A DNA stretch of 64,000 nt from Flectobacillus rivi (GTDB taxonomy: Bacteria; Bacteroidota; Bacteroidia; Cytophagales; Spirosomataceae), in NCBI RefSeq assembly GCF_030056655.1, contig NZ_JASHIE010000015.1, forward strand, positions 129,649 to 193,648, read 5' to 3'. The notes under the pieces were generated by a model that searched no databases, was not told where the DNA came from, and saw only the letters and a program-made list of their open reading frames with translations. Shown in pieces: positions 51,306-61,300 of the stretch. The first letter of the stretch is position 1; every line of letters begins with the position of its first letter. Position numbers and translations under genes: made by a program.

Positions 51306-51373
51306 CGCAATATTGTTCTGTTTATGTTGAGCTACAAGTCAAAGGCTTGAGCAAAATGATTTCTTTTATATAA

Positions 51374-51958
51374 TTACAGCTTTAGGAAGTTTTCCAAAAT
51401 CAACTGACCTTCTTTTCCGCTAATTTCAGTATGAAACTGTGCTGCATAGAAGTTATCTTTTTGAAGCATTGCGGAAAATGGTTGTACATAATTACACTCA
51501 GCAACGGTATAAGGACTTAGTTCAGCAAAGTAACTATGCACAAAATACATATAGCTGTTTTCTCGTAAGCCTTGTGTCAAATCTGTTTTGAGATTGTAAA
51601 TATTATTCCAACCCACATGAGGAACTTTGAAATTGGTTGAATCGAATCTCTTCACATCCAAATCAAAAATTCCCATACAAGTAGTATTATTCTCTTCGGA
51701 ATGGCGGCACATCAATTGCATACCTACGCAAGTTCCGAGTACTGGTTGTGTCAAAGAAGGGATTACTTTATCCAAGCCTTTTTCTCTTAAATAACTCATG
51801 GCTGTACTTGCCTCACCCACCCCAGGAAAAATCACTTTATCAGCAGTACGAATTTCTTGCTCATCGTCGGTCCAAAGATAAGATGCTCCTATACGGTCCA
51901 TAGCGTACATGACACTCTGAACGTTACCAGCATTGTACTTAATAATTACAGTTTTCAT
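51374..51958 (-). CDS. hisH: Imidazole glycerol phosphate synthase glutaminase subunit
   Basis: 194 residues, class I glutamine amidotransferase. Catalytic Cys in LGTCVGMQLM (about 77), FPGVGEA oxyanion loop, and the His/Glu pair in AQFHTEISG. It feeds ammonia to HisF. First gene after the his attenuator, so translation of all four his genes depends on it. hisG, D, C and B are not in the window; the histidine pathway is therefore split in this genome. Confidence 0.97.
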   Translation of the reverse strand: MKTVIIKYNAGNVQSVMYAMDRIGASYLWTDDEQEIRTADKVIFPGVGEASTAMSYLREKGLDKVIPSLTQPVLGTCVGMQLMCRHSEENNTTCMGIFDLDVKRFDSTNFKVPHVGWNNIYNLKTDLTQGLRENSYMYFVHSYFAELSPYTVAECNYVQPFSAMLQKDNFYAAQFHTEISGKEGQLILENFLKL

Positions 51959-52027
51959 TTACGGTAAATTTATGGTCAGGCTTATCGATTAGAGCCTTCA
52001 AAGTAATTTTTAGGATACTGCCAAAAT

Positions 52028-52121
52028 ACAAAAAGCCTGACTCGGTAAGGAATCAGGCTTTTTGTATATTTTGAATAATTCAATTCTTCAAAATGGCACA
52101 AACACGCATCAGCCCATTCCC
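52028..52121 (-). promoter_or_regulatory. his attenuator (alternative antiterminator and terminator)
   Basis: Terminator for minus-strand transcription: 16-bp arms 52065-52050 and 52043-52028 (core AAGCCTGATTC with GAGTCAGGCTT, one G-U), 6-base loop, U-rich after. Antiterminator: GGAAT-G-GGCT (52120-52111) pairs with AGCC-TG-ATTCC (52059-52049). The two share the left terminator arm. The first partner begins 3 bases after the leader stop codon, so a ribosome at the stop covers it. Confidence 0.85.
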
Positions 52122-52123
52122 GA

Positions 52124-52168
52124 TTAGGAAATCAAGTGGTGATGATGATGTGTAATTGTGCTGTTCAT
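52124..52168 (-). CDS. hisL: his operon leader peptide with five tandem His codons
   Basis: A 14-codon frame MNSTITHHHHHLIS followed by TAA. The His codons are CAT-CAT-CAT-CAC-CAC at 52150-52136. The peptide, the pairing segments and the terminator have the layout of a histidine attenuator, as in enterobacterial hisL (seven His codons). The promoter's predicted start coincides with the ATG, so this leader would be translated from a leaderless mRNA. Confidence 0.9.
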   Translation of the reverse strand: MNSTITHHHHHLIS

Positions 52169-52172
52169 GGCG

Positions 52173-52203
52173 CAAAGTTAGACGAAGAATATACAAACAC
52201 CAA
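52173..52203 (-). promoter_or_regulatory. his operon promoter
   Basis: TTG (52203-52201), 20-base spacer, TAACTTTG (52180-52173). Transcription is expected to begin at about 52168-52167. Confidence 0.7.
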
Positions 52204-52256
52204 GTATTATCTATCTATTTTTGCATTTATCTGCGATTCAAGCATTTATACAATCC

Positions 52257-53165
52257 TTAAAACAAGCTCATTTGTTCTATTTTGGGTAAAAACTTTGGTG
52301 GATTAATCTCCAAATTACAATGTAAATTTAGTTCTTGAATCCAATAATTTGCCATTTCGGGCGCAATGGTGTTTTCACAGATATGTACAAAAATGTATAA
52401 TTCTTCCAAGCCGTTATCCAACCACTGTTTGATTCTTTGTACCCATTCATCTATTCGTTTATAATCAGAAGGGTGTTCATTACCAACCCAACGAATCATT
52501 GCAGTAGTGGTACTCAGACTTTGATGACAAACATCTCGTCGCCCCGCCACGTCGGTTATTACTGTTCCAACTTGATAGGATTTGAGCATTTGAAGGGTAT
52601 TTTGCCAAATGGTTGGATTTTTAAACCAATCCTCGTTTCTGAATTCGACCGAAAACTTTAATGACTGAGGTATAGATTGAATATATTTCTCCAAAATAGA
52701 TAGTTGTCTTGGACCAAACTGTGGGACTAATTGCAAAAAACTAGAACCGAGCTTATCTCCTAATGACAAAATATTATTACAAAACAACTGGCTCAGCTCT
52801 TGTGCATTTTGGAGTTGCTTATCATGCGAGATAACCTGAGGAAATTTTGGGCAAAACAAAAAACCATTTTCTGTTTCGGTTAACCAGCGATTAATGGTTT
52901 CTTCATTAGGGATTTGATAATGGGTCACATTCAACTCAATCGTATTGAATTGTTTGGCATATAAAGAAAGGTAATCTTGATTTTTGGCATTAAACGGATA
53001 TATTTTCCCATTCCAATCTTTATTTGCCCAAATGGGACATCCTATCCAGATTTTAGGTTTTGTTGATTTTGTTCCAGTCAATACCTCCAAGTTAAAGGCA
53101 TTATCTTGAGAGAGAGTAAAATCGACACGCTCTACATCAAATTTTGAAAGTTTTCCAAAGTCCAT
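52257..53165 (-). CDS. DUF72 domain-containing protein (YecE-like)
   Basis: 302 residues. TIM-barrel-like DUF72 segments in order: IWIGCPIWANKDWNGKIYP, FNTIELNVTHYQIPNEETINRWL, FLFCPKFPQVISHD, GSSFLQLVPQFGP, FSVEFRNEDWF, VGTVITDVAGRRDV, IRWVGNEH, ELYIFVHICEN. The family lacks an established function. About 34 N-terminal residues precede the conserved part. It lies immediately upstream of the his promoter on the same strand; read-through into the his leader is possible but the promoter makes it unnecessary. Confidence 0.87.
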   Translation of the reverse strand: MDFGKLSKFDVERVDFTLSQDNAFNLEVLTGTKSTKPKIWIGCPIWANKDWNGKIYPFNAKNQDYLSLYAKQFNTIELNVTHYQIPNEETINRWLTETENGFLFCPKFPQVISHDKQLQNAQELSQLFCNNILSLGDKLGSSFLQLVPQFGPRQLSILEKYIQSIPQSLKFSVEFRNEDWFKNPTIWQNTLQMLKSYQVGTVITDVAGRRDVCHQSLSTTTAMIRWVGNEHPSDYKRIDEWVQRIKQWLDNGLEELYIFVHICENTIAPEMANYWIQELNLHCNLEINPPKFLPKIEQMSLF

Positions 53166-53218
53166 TTCATTAATTGCTTTTCTCTATCCAATTCCACAAT
53201 AAAGTTACCATATAAAGC

Positions 53219-53248
53219 AAAAATCCCACTATTGCTAGTAGGATTTTC
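53219..53248. terminator. Terminator hairpin after the metalloprotease gene region
   Basis: AAAAATCCCACTA (53219-53231) and TAGTAGGATTTTT (53236-53248) pair at 12 of 13 positions, loop TTGC. Orientation suits minus-strand transcription from the metalloprotease. Confidence 0.7.
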
Positions 53249-53335
53249 GTAATTCATTGTGCTCAATAGTTTAGACACAGAAGCATAAAACAGAACTTAT
53301 CTACTGAATATACTTCTGTGTCTTTTGGCTATTGA

Positions 53336-55912
53336 TTATTTTGGGTCTAAACCTTTTTCGATTCTGAACAAAACATCTTGTAAGTGATACTTAGTCATTT
53401 TGTCTTGAATCAATGGCAAGCTAGCTTTTACTTCATCTCTCAATGCCAACAAGTGTCCACGACTTACTGAAACAATATCAGTTTTACGAGGGTCAACTGC
53501 TGCAGGTACAACTGTACCTCTGAAAGAGAAACCACCAGACATAGAAGCGCCAGAAGCGTTTGCCGTTGCAATCAATTTCTCAACGTAGTTTTTCTGCAAG
53601 TTACGACGGAAGCTATCTGTTGCTTTTTTAGTTTTAAGCTCAGCAAAAACGTTTGATTTTACATCTGTCAACATTTCGTCGATACCGTAAGCTGTTGGAT
53701 ATTTTGATTGAGTTTCAACCAAACGCTGTAAACGGTCGATAGAGAAAATACTTGACAATGCAGCATCTTGAATTCTTGAGATAGCATCCAAACCTTGGTC
53801 AGGGCGAATACGAGAAAGAATTTTTTCATCCAATAACCAAGTTGGTGTATCAAACACATATTTGTTCAACCAAGTGATCGCTTCTTTTTGAGTAGCTTTT
53901 GGCGTTGGCTCATATACAACACCTGTTTGGTCTGCTGACTTTGGTGTTTCAAAAATACCACCAACGTTTTTCACTACGTGACCAATATAACGACGGTATT
54001 GCGTAACGATTTCGTTGTATGATTCAGTCAACATATCATAATCTTGAGCTTCTTCTTTTGTCCAATCAATCAAGTTTGGTACAATACGTTTCAAGTTTTT
54101 GATACCATATTCACTTGCCAACATGTTGTTGTCACCCAAACATTCGCTTTGAGAGCGAGGGTCATAAGGGTTAGTTTCAGTACCAAACCAAATTCTTGGA
54201 TTCTTCGCAATCTCTTGAATAAACTCTTTGCTCAATGTTTTTTGGTCGTCTTCTGGAGTTGCACCATCCAACGTCTGGTATCCCCATTTGATTGCCCAAA
54301 TATCATATTCTCCAATTCTTGGATACAAATCTTTTACGCCATCTTCTGGCTGTGCCACGTAGTTGAAACGAGCATAGTCCATAATAGATGGAGTGTGACC
54401 GTGTTCTGCAATCCATTTTGGATCACGAAGTTTCTCAACAGGAACTGTGCTACTTGAACCGTAGTTGTGACGCAAGCCCAAAGTGTGACCAACCTCGTGA
54501 GATGATACAAAACGAATCAAATCACCCATCAACTCATCATCAAATTTGCTTTTACGAGCACGTGGGTCTACGGCAGCCGCTTGAGTCATATACCATTTTT
54601 TCAACAACTTCATTACGTTGTGATACCAACCAATATGACTTTCCAAAATTTCACCTGAACGTGGGTCATGAACGTTTGGACCATAAGCATTTTCAATATC
54701 AGAAGCAAAATAACGAACCGCCGAATAGCGAGCATCTTCAAGGCTAATCGTTGTGTCATTGTCTGCCAAGATTTCACCACGGATAGCATTTTTCCATCCA
54801 GCAGCTTCAAATGCTTTTTGCCAATCATCGATACCAGCTTTCAAGTATTTTCTCCATTTTGCTGGAGTAGCTGGGTCGATATAATAAATGATTGGTTTTT
54901 TAGGCTCGATTATTTCCCCTTTCTTTTGTTTTGCTGCATCTTCAGCATTTTTAGGCTCTAATCTCCAACGAACCGCAAAAGTTTGGTCTTCTGTTCTTTG
55001 TGAGTTTTCATCAAAAACAGTGTAACCATTTGCAAAGAAACCAACACGAGGGTCGAAGTTACGTTTCTTCATTGGTACTTTTGGCAACAAAATCATCGAA
55101 GTATTCACTTCCATTGTCATCACACCCGTTGTCGCAACCGAAGGTAAAGAAACCGAAGGCATCGCACTAGGAGCACCAGGCATAGAAGGCGCACCATTGT
55201 AAGTACGAACCGCTCTAATCTCAGTATTGATTGGGTATGTTTTGATAGAAGTCAAATAAGTACGATCAGGAGCAAGCGTAGTCAATTTGTACGCAGTCTT
55301 AATCATAGGTGGCAATGAAATAATTTGGTTTTCACTTTTGAAGAAATCCGAAATATCAATTACCGTATTGGTAGATTTTGAAACAGAATCCTTTTTGAAA
55401 GCTTTTACTTCAAATGCTTGAGCGATTGGGTCAACGTTTGAGTTGCGAACAGCCTTATAGATAGGTTGTGTTGAATCAGCCGACACATTGATATACTGAA
55501 CACCACGCAAGAATACTTTATTATCTGGTCCTTTTTCGAAACGAATTACCTGACGGTTTAGCATTTCACCACCATAAGCTGGCAAGCCTACCGAACCTGG
55601 CACTGTTGCAGATTTCGAAACGCGTGTTACTGTCATAATTTCACGACCCATCAATGAATCAGGAATTTCGAAGTAATACTTATCTTCAATTTTATGAACT
55701 GTAAACAAGCCTTTAGAAGTTTTTGCTTTGTCAGTAATAACTTCCTTGTATGGTTTTGGTCCAGGTTTAGGAGCATCAGCTTTTGGAGCAGCCACAGCCG
55801 CTGGCGCAGCAGCAGAGGCTTTAGTATCTCCTTTTTTATCTTGTGCTTGAGCATTTAATGCAACGCCAAGCGACAACATAGCCAAGGAAACTTTAGTAGC
55901 ATTTTTTAGCAT
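53336..55912 (-). CDS. Zinc-dependent metalloprotease (DUF5117/DUF5118 metzincin)
   Basis: 858 residues. Sec signal peptide (about 1-23), an Ala/Pro/Lys-rich linker (about 24-55), a DUF5118-like and DUF5117-like region (about 55-410, DKYYFEIPDSLMGREIMTVTRV, GYTVFDENSQRTEDQTFAVRWRLEP), and the catalytic domain with HEVGHTLGLRH (His472, Glu473, His476, His482) and a Met-turn SIMDY about 30 residues later. Such exported metzincins are common in Bacteroidota; substrate unknown. Single gene. Confidence 0.93.
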   Translation of the reverse strand: MLKNATKVSLAMLSLGVALNAQAQDKKGDTKASAAAPAAVAAPKADAPKPGPKPYKEVITDKAKTSKGLFTVHKIEDKYYFEIPDSLMGREIMTVTRVSKSATVPGSVGLPAYGGEMLNRQVIRFEKGPDNKVFLRGVQYINVSADSTQPIYKAVRNSNVDPIAQAFEVKAFKKDSVSKSTNTVIDISDFFKSENQIISLPPMIKTAYKLTTLAPDRTYLTSIKTYPINTEIRAVRTYNGAPSMPGAPSAMPSVSLPSVATTGVMTMEVNTSMILLPKVPMKKRNFDPRVGFFANGYTVFDENSQRTEDQTFAVRWRLEPKNAEDAAKQKKGEIIEPKKPIIYYIDPATPAKWRKYLKAGIDDWQKAFEAAGWKNAIRGEILADNDTTISLEDARYSAVRYFASDIENAYGPNVHDPRSGEILESHIGWYHNVMKLLKKWYMTQAAAVDPRARKSKFDDELMGDLIRFVSSHEVGHTLGLRHNYGSSSTVPVEKLRDPKWIAEHGHTPSIMDYARFNYVAQPEDGVKDLYPRIGEYDIWAIKWGYQTLDGATPEDDQKTLSKEFIQEIAKNPRIWFGTETNPYDPRSQSECLGDNNMLASEYGIKNLKRIVPNLIDWTKEEAQDYDMLTESYNEIVTQYRRYIGHVVKNVGGIFETPKSADQTGVVYEPTPKATQKEAITWLNKYVFDTPTWLLDEKILSRIRPDQGLDAISRIQDAALSSIFSIDRLQRLVETQSKYPTAYGIDEMLTDVKSNVFAELKTKKATDSFRRNLQKNYVEKLIATANASGASMSGGFSFRGTVVPAAVDPRKTDIVSVSRGHLLALRDEVKASLPLIQDKMTKYHLQDVLFRIEKGLDPK

Positions 55913-56069
55913 GTTGAATGGTTGTGTTTGAGTTAATAAACTTGCTTTAGTATGGGTTTTTGAAATAATCCAATAACGAAAATAGATTTTAATACACTAA
56001 TTTAAAAACAGCTTGTGATGAATGGTAACAGTTTTTCGACATGGCGTAAGGTATCATTGACCAAAGCTT

Positions 56070-58169
56070 TTATTTTCCAAACAAAACTTTGGCACCTGTT
56101 TGTCGCAAATACTCTGCTTTAACTCCCCATTCCTCAGATTGTTTCAAAATCTTTTGTGCATAATATTCTGAGCAAGAACCATCCAATATCAAGGCTTTGT
56201 ATTTCAAGCCTTCTAAATCTTCGAGTTTTTTGATTGCTTTGTTACCTATAATTACCCAGTCGAATGTGGTACTCGAAATTACTTTTTGCTTATTGAGCCT
56301 AAAAGGTATATACAGTAATTTGTATTGTTGATAAGTCAATACTCGAATAGCATTGGTTTGTAACAAACTTTCACTCAAGGTATCCTTCACTCCTTTCTCT
56401 GAAAAATAATTGGTTAATCTAAAGCCTATTTCTTTCTTATTTTCGAGAAAACTACTGTCGCCAATCATCAATGCGTTTGTGCCATCCAGCACACTTATAG
56501 CGTGCCCCTTCGGAATACTGTGAATAACTAATTGTTTTTGCTCACTAATATTAAATTGCTCTTTAACCTGTAGGAATATCAGTATAATCATCAATAAAAC
56601 ACTACTTTTTATCCACACAAATGACCTAGTTATCCACAATGCTGAAAAAGTTATCAACAACGCAAAAGTTAGGGTTACTTCTAACTTTGAAAAGTGTAAA
56701 AATTGCATCATTGAATGAGGTAATTCTTCTGTTACTTTGGCCGAAAGGTTTAATAAATCCGTCAGAAGTTCTAATAGCTTTCCAAGATATTCAAGAACAA
56801 AATTCACCTTAAATAACTGACAAACAGGATATATAACGATAAAAAGCAAACCTACACAAAGCACCAAGGTAGAAAAGAATATTACAAAAGGATTAGCGAA
56901 TAAGAAGTACAACGGAAATTGATGAAAGTAGTATACCGTCAGTGGAAAAGTAGCTAATTGAGCTGCCACAGATACGCAGGTCAACTCCCAAAACCAATAC
57001 AATATTCTTATATGAAAACCTTTGTGGATATCAGTTATCCACAATTTGACCAATAATGGTTGAAAAATTAACATTCCTAAAACTGCCAAATAAGAAAGCT
57101 GAAATCCAACCTGAAAAATGAAATTAGGATTCCACAAAAGCAATACAAAAGCAGAGAAAGCAACAGTATTATAGGTATTCTGTTTTTTGTTGATAAACTC
57201 TGCTATTAGTACCATCGAGAACATCAACGTAGATCGTAATACTGGAGATGAAAGTCCCGTCAAGAAAGCATAAAACCAAAGTAAGCTTAGGACAACAAGC
57301 ACAAAGGTTGTTCGTCCCCATCGGCTTTTTCTTTTCTTAATAAAGCCTAATAAAATAATTAGCACTTGATAAATAATCCCAACGTGCATTCCCGACACCG
57401 AAAGCACATGTATAGCACCTGCCGCCGAATAGGCTTGCATTAAAGGCGAATCCAACTCGTCTCTTACACCTAAGACCATAGCATTGACCACCCCATAAAC
57501 CGATTTCTTCGGAATAGCTTTGATAACCGCCCTATCTGCATAGCGATTCAGCAGCATTGCATAATAATAAATGCTTTTATGTTCTGTTTCGCCTACATAT
57601 ACGAAGTCGCCTTTTCTCACATATTGTTGGTCAAAAATTTCTTGTAGTTCCATGTATCTCCTAAAATCAAATTCGTAAGGATTTTTCGGAGCTTCTATCT
57701 TTTGCAGGTGATTAATCAACCAGTATTTTTCTCCTAACTCTGGTTTTCTTTCTGCTTTCTTATCGACATACAATAAAATTTTGCCTTGACTTGAATATAT
57801 TGTATCATTTTTAATTACTTCTCTCACTTCAGCAATTGCCTTCCATGTGTTTGCTTTTTCCTCAACCATTTCCACAATTTCCACTAAATGAACCGCTTTT
57901 GTATCCGTAAAATCTGAATAGTGATTTTTGAAAAGGATTTCTTTCTTTATGTCAACCACTAAGATACCTATTCCAATCACCATCAGTAAGCCCAACAATC
58001 CTGTCAGATTCTTCGAAAGTTTTATGTAGGCAAAAATATACAAGGCAAAAAGGCTCACCAGACTAATCAAAAGTCCAAACCTGTACCCAGCAAAATACGG
58101 AGCCAATAAAATACCGACAATAAGGCATATCACATACCTCAAAAAAGGGAAGCGTGCAAAAGGTGTCAT
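56070..58169 (-). CDS. ComEC/Rec2-family DNA-uptake membrane protein
   Basis: 699 residues. Two to three N-terminal helices, a soluble DUF4131-type OB domain (about 85-205), then the Competence domain with HVLSVSGMHVGI (about 257-268), SSPVLRSTLMFS, NPNFIFQVGFQLSYLAVLG and about nine helices to 540. The C-terminal soluble part (about 560-699) is short and lacks the HxHxDH of the metallo-beta-lactamase domain, which is common in Bacteroidota ComEC. It forms the inner-membrane channel for single-stranded DNA in transformation. No other com gene nearby. Confidence 0.9.
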   Translation of the reverse strand: MTPFARFPFLRYVICLIVGILLAPYFAGYRFGLLISLVSLFALYIFAYIKLSKNLTGLLGLLMVIGIGILVVDIKKEILFKNHYSDFTDTKAVHLVEIVEMVEEKANTWKAIAEVREVIKNDTIYSSQGKILLYVDKKAERKPELGEKYWLINHLQKIEAPKNPYEFDFRRYMELQEIFDQQYVRKGDFVYVGETEHKSIYYYAMLLNRYADRAVIKAIPKKSVYGVVNAMVLGVRDELDSPLMQAYSAAGAIHVLSVSGMHVGIIYQVLIILLGFIKKRKSRWGRTTFVLVVLSLLWFYAFLTGLSSPVLRSTLMFSMVLIAEFINKKQNTYNTVAFSAFVLLLWNPNFIFQVGFQLSYLAVLGMLIFQPLLVKLWITDIHKGFHIRILYWFWELTCVSVAAQLATFPLTVYYFHQFPLYFLFANPFVIFFSTLVLCVGLLFIVIYPVCQLFKVNFVLEYLGKLLELLTDLLNLSAKVTEELPHSMMQFLHFSKLEVTLTFALLITFSALWITRSFVWIKSSVLLMIILIFLQVKEQFNISEQKQLVIHSIPKGHAISVLDGTNALMIGDSSFLENKKEIGFRLTNYFSEKGVKDTLSESLLQTNAIRVLTYQQYKLLYIPFRLNKQKVISSTTFDWVIIGNKAIKKLEDLEGLKYKALILDGSCSEYYAQKILKQSEEWGVKAEYLRQTGAKVLFGK

Positions 58170-58243
58170 AACTATAATAATGATTCGGTGTAAAATCTAA
58201 TAGGGTGTCCAAACTCATTGGGTATCAATAAGATTTGAATATT

Positions 58244-58270
58244 TTCTGGATTTTTCGAAATTTTCCAGAA
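58244..58270. promoter_or_regulatory. Imperfect palindrome upstream of the SNF2 helicase
   Basis: TTCTGGA (58244-58250) and TCCAGAA (58264-58270) with a TTTCGAAA centre. It sits where the -33 element of the following promoter would be; a TATCTTTG box is at 58290-58297, 28 bases before the ATG. Confidence 0.35.
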
Positions 58271-58325
58271 TTACCATATCTAATATCCGTATCTTTGCGG
58301 ATTAATCAAAATACACGCACGATAA

Positions 58326-61300
58326 ATGTCTTCAGTGATTAGCGATAAATTAGATAAGTTCTTAAAAGGGAATTCATTACCTAAAGTTCATAATAAAGGA
58401 ATACAGTTATTTCACAACAAAGCTTGTAAGCTCGAAAGCATCCAAATGGAAGGTGATGGAGAAGCTAAATATCAAGTAAAAAGCGAGTCAGGTCCTAAAC
58501 TCTATCAAGTTGACATCAAAAATTGGAATGGCTCAATTATTCGAACTAAGTGTAATTGCGAATATGACTGGGGAGGTATCTGCAAACACCGTGTGGCTGC
58601 TCTTTTATCTTTAAAGGAATATATCAAAACGAATCCAACCTCGTCAAAGGTTTCTACAACTGCTGCAAAACCAAAGTTTATCACAGCTCAACATATTCTA
58701 AAAATTGGCTCCTTCGACGATTGGTCACTCAAACAATTGGTACAGGAAGAGGACTGGAAAAAACGTAATGATAACCTATTTCAGGTAAATATCACCCATG
58801 CGCTTAATGGTGTTGCAGAAGTAGATGTATCCAACAAACAAGAAACATTTCATGTAAAAGTTGAACGTCTACGTTTTAATCAAGAAATTTTTACTTCTTG
58901 TTCTTGCCACGCTTCCATTGATGCGCAGCTTTGTGTCCATAAACTTCAAGCTATTTTAGCTATTCGAGAAAAGTACGGTACGTATAATCCATTTGATAAA
59001 ATGCGTGATTATACTTCCGAAAAAAATAAACTTCTTCAAGAATACGGCTTCAGTTTAGAAGATGATTTGAAGGGAAAATTTGACTTCAAAATCAATCAAG
59101 ATGGCTCTGTAGCATTAGTTAAGTTAGACAAAAGCATTCAGAAAATTAGCTCTTATCAGAACTGGCGTATTATCAACAATAAGATTTTTCGCCCAGAAGA
59201 GTATGCTTTTCAAATCAATACTGACGAAACCAACCTTCAGGAAACTCGTGAGATTATCTATGTGGTTCATTTCAAAGATGCCAAATATCTCAACGATGTT
59301 CAATTTGAGGTACATTCTTGTAAAATCAACGGTCAAGGCAAAATGTCAGGCTTTAAGTCTTTCGACTCTGCTCAGTTCAAAGATTTTCCGCAACTCTCTG
59401 ACGAAGACCTACAGGTAATTCATACCATCAATAGCATCAATGCTGATGGTATTCAATCTTTTGCTAAAAGAAAAGAAATACGTCTCAATTACTTCCATGA
59501 TTATCTTGACCGTGAACAAGTTTCGGCAGATACTCTACCAATTATTGAGGAGTATATGAGCAAGCAGCTAGATAAGGTATTTCATTTATTGCAGGGCAAA
59601 AATGTTTTTCTAGCAAGCTCACCTTATTTCAATTCGCATCACGAATTAACACCAATCACGTTATCAAGCGAAAGGGTGATTCCGTTTTTTACTCTTCGCC
59701 AAGACGCTGAATTTATTATACTAGAAGGCTATACACGTATTCTCAAAAAACGTATTAGACTTGCATCATTAATTAATCTCAATAGCTTTTGGATACGCGA
59801 ATACGGAGAGCAGTTACATAAAGTAGCTTCACCCGAAATTGCCAATCTTTTACACTACCTCGACAATCAAGGGGTAATTAAGGTAAAAAAAGAGGATTTT
59901 GAAGGTTTTGTACACGATTTTATTATTCCGCTAAGTCAAAAATTTGATTTAGAAGTAAACCTTCAAGAGCACATTCAAAAGGAAGAGCTTCAATTTATTG
60001 AGGCCAAACTTATGTTGAAAGAAGAGGATAACAATCTCATTTTTGTTCCAAGGTTTGTTTACTCTCAAATTTTACCTGAAGAGCCAGTTGTTGAAATCGT
60101 AACTCCTAAACGTGGTTCTAAAAAAACTATAATACCCAAGAAAGAACCTATTCAATACGAATTTGCGTATGACCATAAGTCTAGTCGCCTAGACTATCAT
60201 AATGGTGATATTCTCATACAAGAACGAAATGCTATCTTAGAGAAAGAAATTTTCGAAAAGATTCAGCAATTGCACGGTGATTTTCAATCTCAAGGTCAGT
60301 ATTCTTTCTTTCATTTAAGTTTCAACGAAGTACTGAAAAATGATTGGTTATTTCATTTCTTCGAAGAAATGAAGAAAGAGAATATTAAGATATTCGGTAC
60401 TCAAGAATTAAAGAAATTCAAATACAATCCGAATAAAGCTAGCTTTTTTGTAAAAACCAGCTCAGGAATTGATTGGTTTGACATGAAAATTGAGGTGGTA
60501 TTCGGTGATCAGACCGTTTCTCTCAAAGAAATTCAAAAAGCTGTTTTGAAAAAACAGAATTATGTAGAACTCAAAGATGGAACGTTGGGAATTTTACCAG
60601 AAGAATGGCTCATGAAATATGAGCATATCTTTAAGTTGGGGAAAATTAAAGGAGAAAACGTTCAAGTCTCAAAACTCCACTTTTCACTTCTTGATGAATT
60701 AGGTGCAGATATTGATAATTTTGCCGTTCAGCAGGAATTGTTTGAGAAAAAGCAAAAATTGCTCAATTTCAAGCAACTTCCCAATGTAGCTGTTCCTCAC
60801 AATGTAAAAGCGACCTTACGTGACTATCAGCTCGAAGGATACAAATGGCTTTCCTTTCTTGATGAGTTCAAATGGGGTGGTATTCTAGCCGATGATATGG
60901 GTCTTGGTAAGACTTTACAAATGTTGACTTTTTTACAAGAACAACAAAATCGACATAAGGATACTACGAATCTTGTTATTCTACCTACTACTCTAATCTT
61001 TAACTGGCAGGCTGAAGCAAGCAAGTTTTGCCCAGATTTGAAGCTTTTTGTGCATCGTGGTGGTACTCGTCAAAAAAACAATCATCATTGGCATGAATAT
61101 GATATTATTCTCACAACCTATGGCATGGTTCGTTCGGATATTGAGCTATTCAAGTCATTTCCGTTCAATTATGTTGTTTTGGATGAATCTCAGGCCATCA
61201 AAAACCCTGACTCTTTGATTTCAAAGGCTGTAAAACAACTAAACGCTCAAAATCGTCTAGTTATGACGGGTACTCCTGTCGAGAATAATACTTTTGATTT

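Noticed and set aside
54044..54747. Overlapping plus-strand frames inside the metalloprotease gene
   Set aside because: They are antisense shadows of a strongly conserved catalytic domain; composition is not protein-like.
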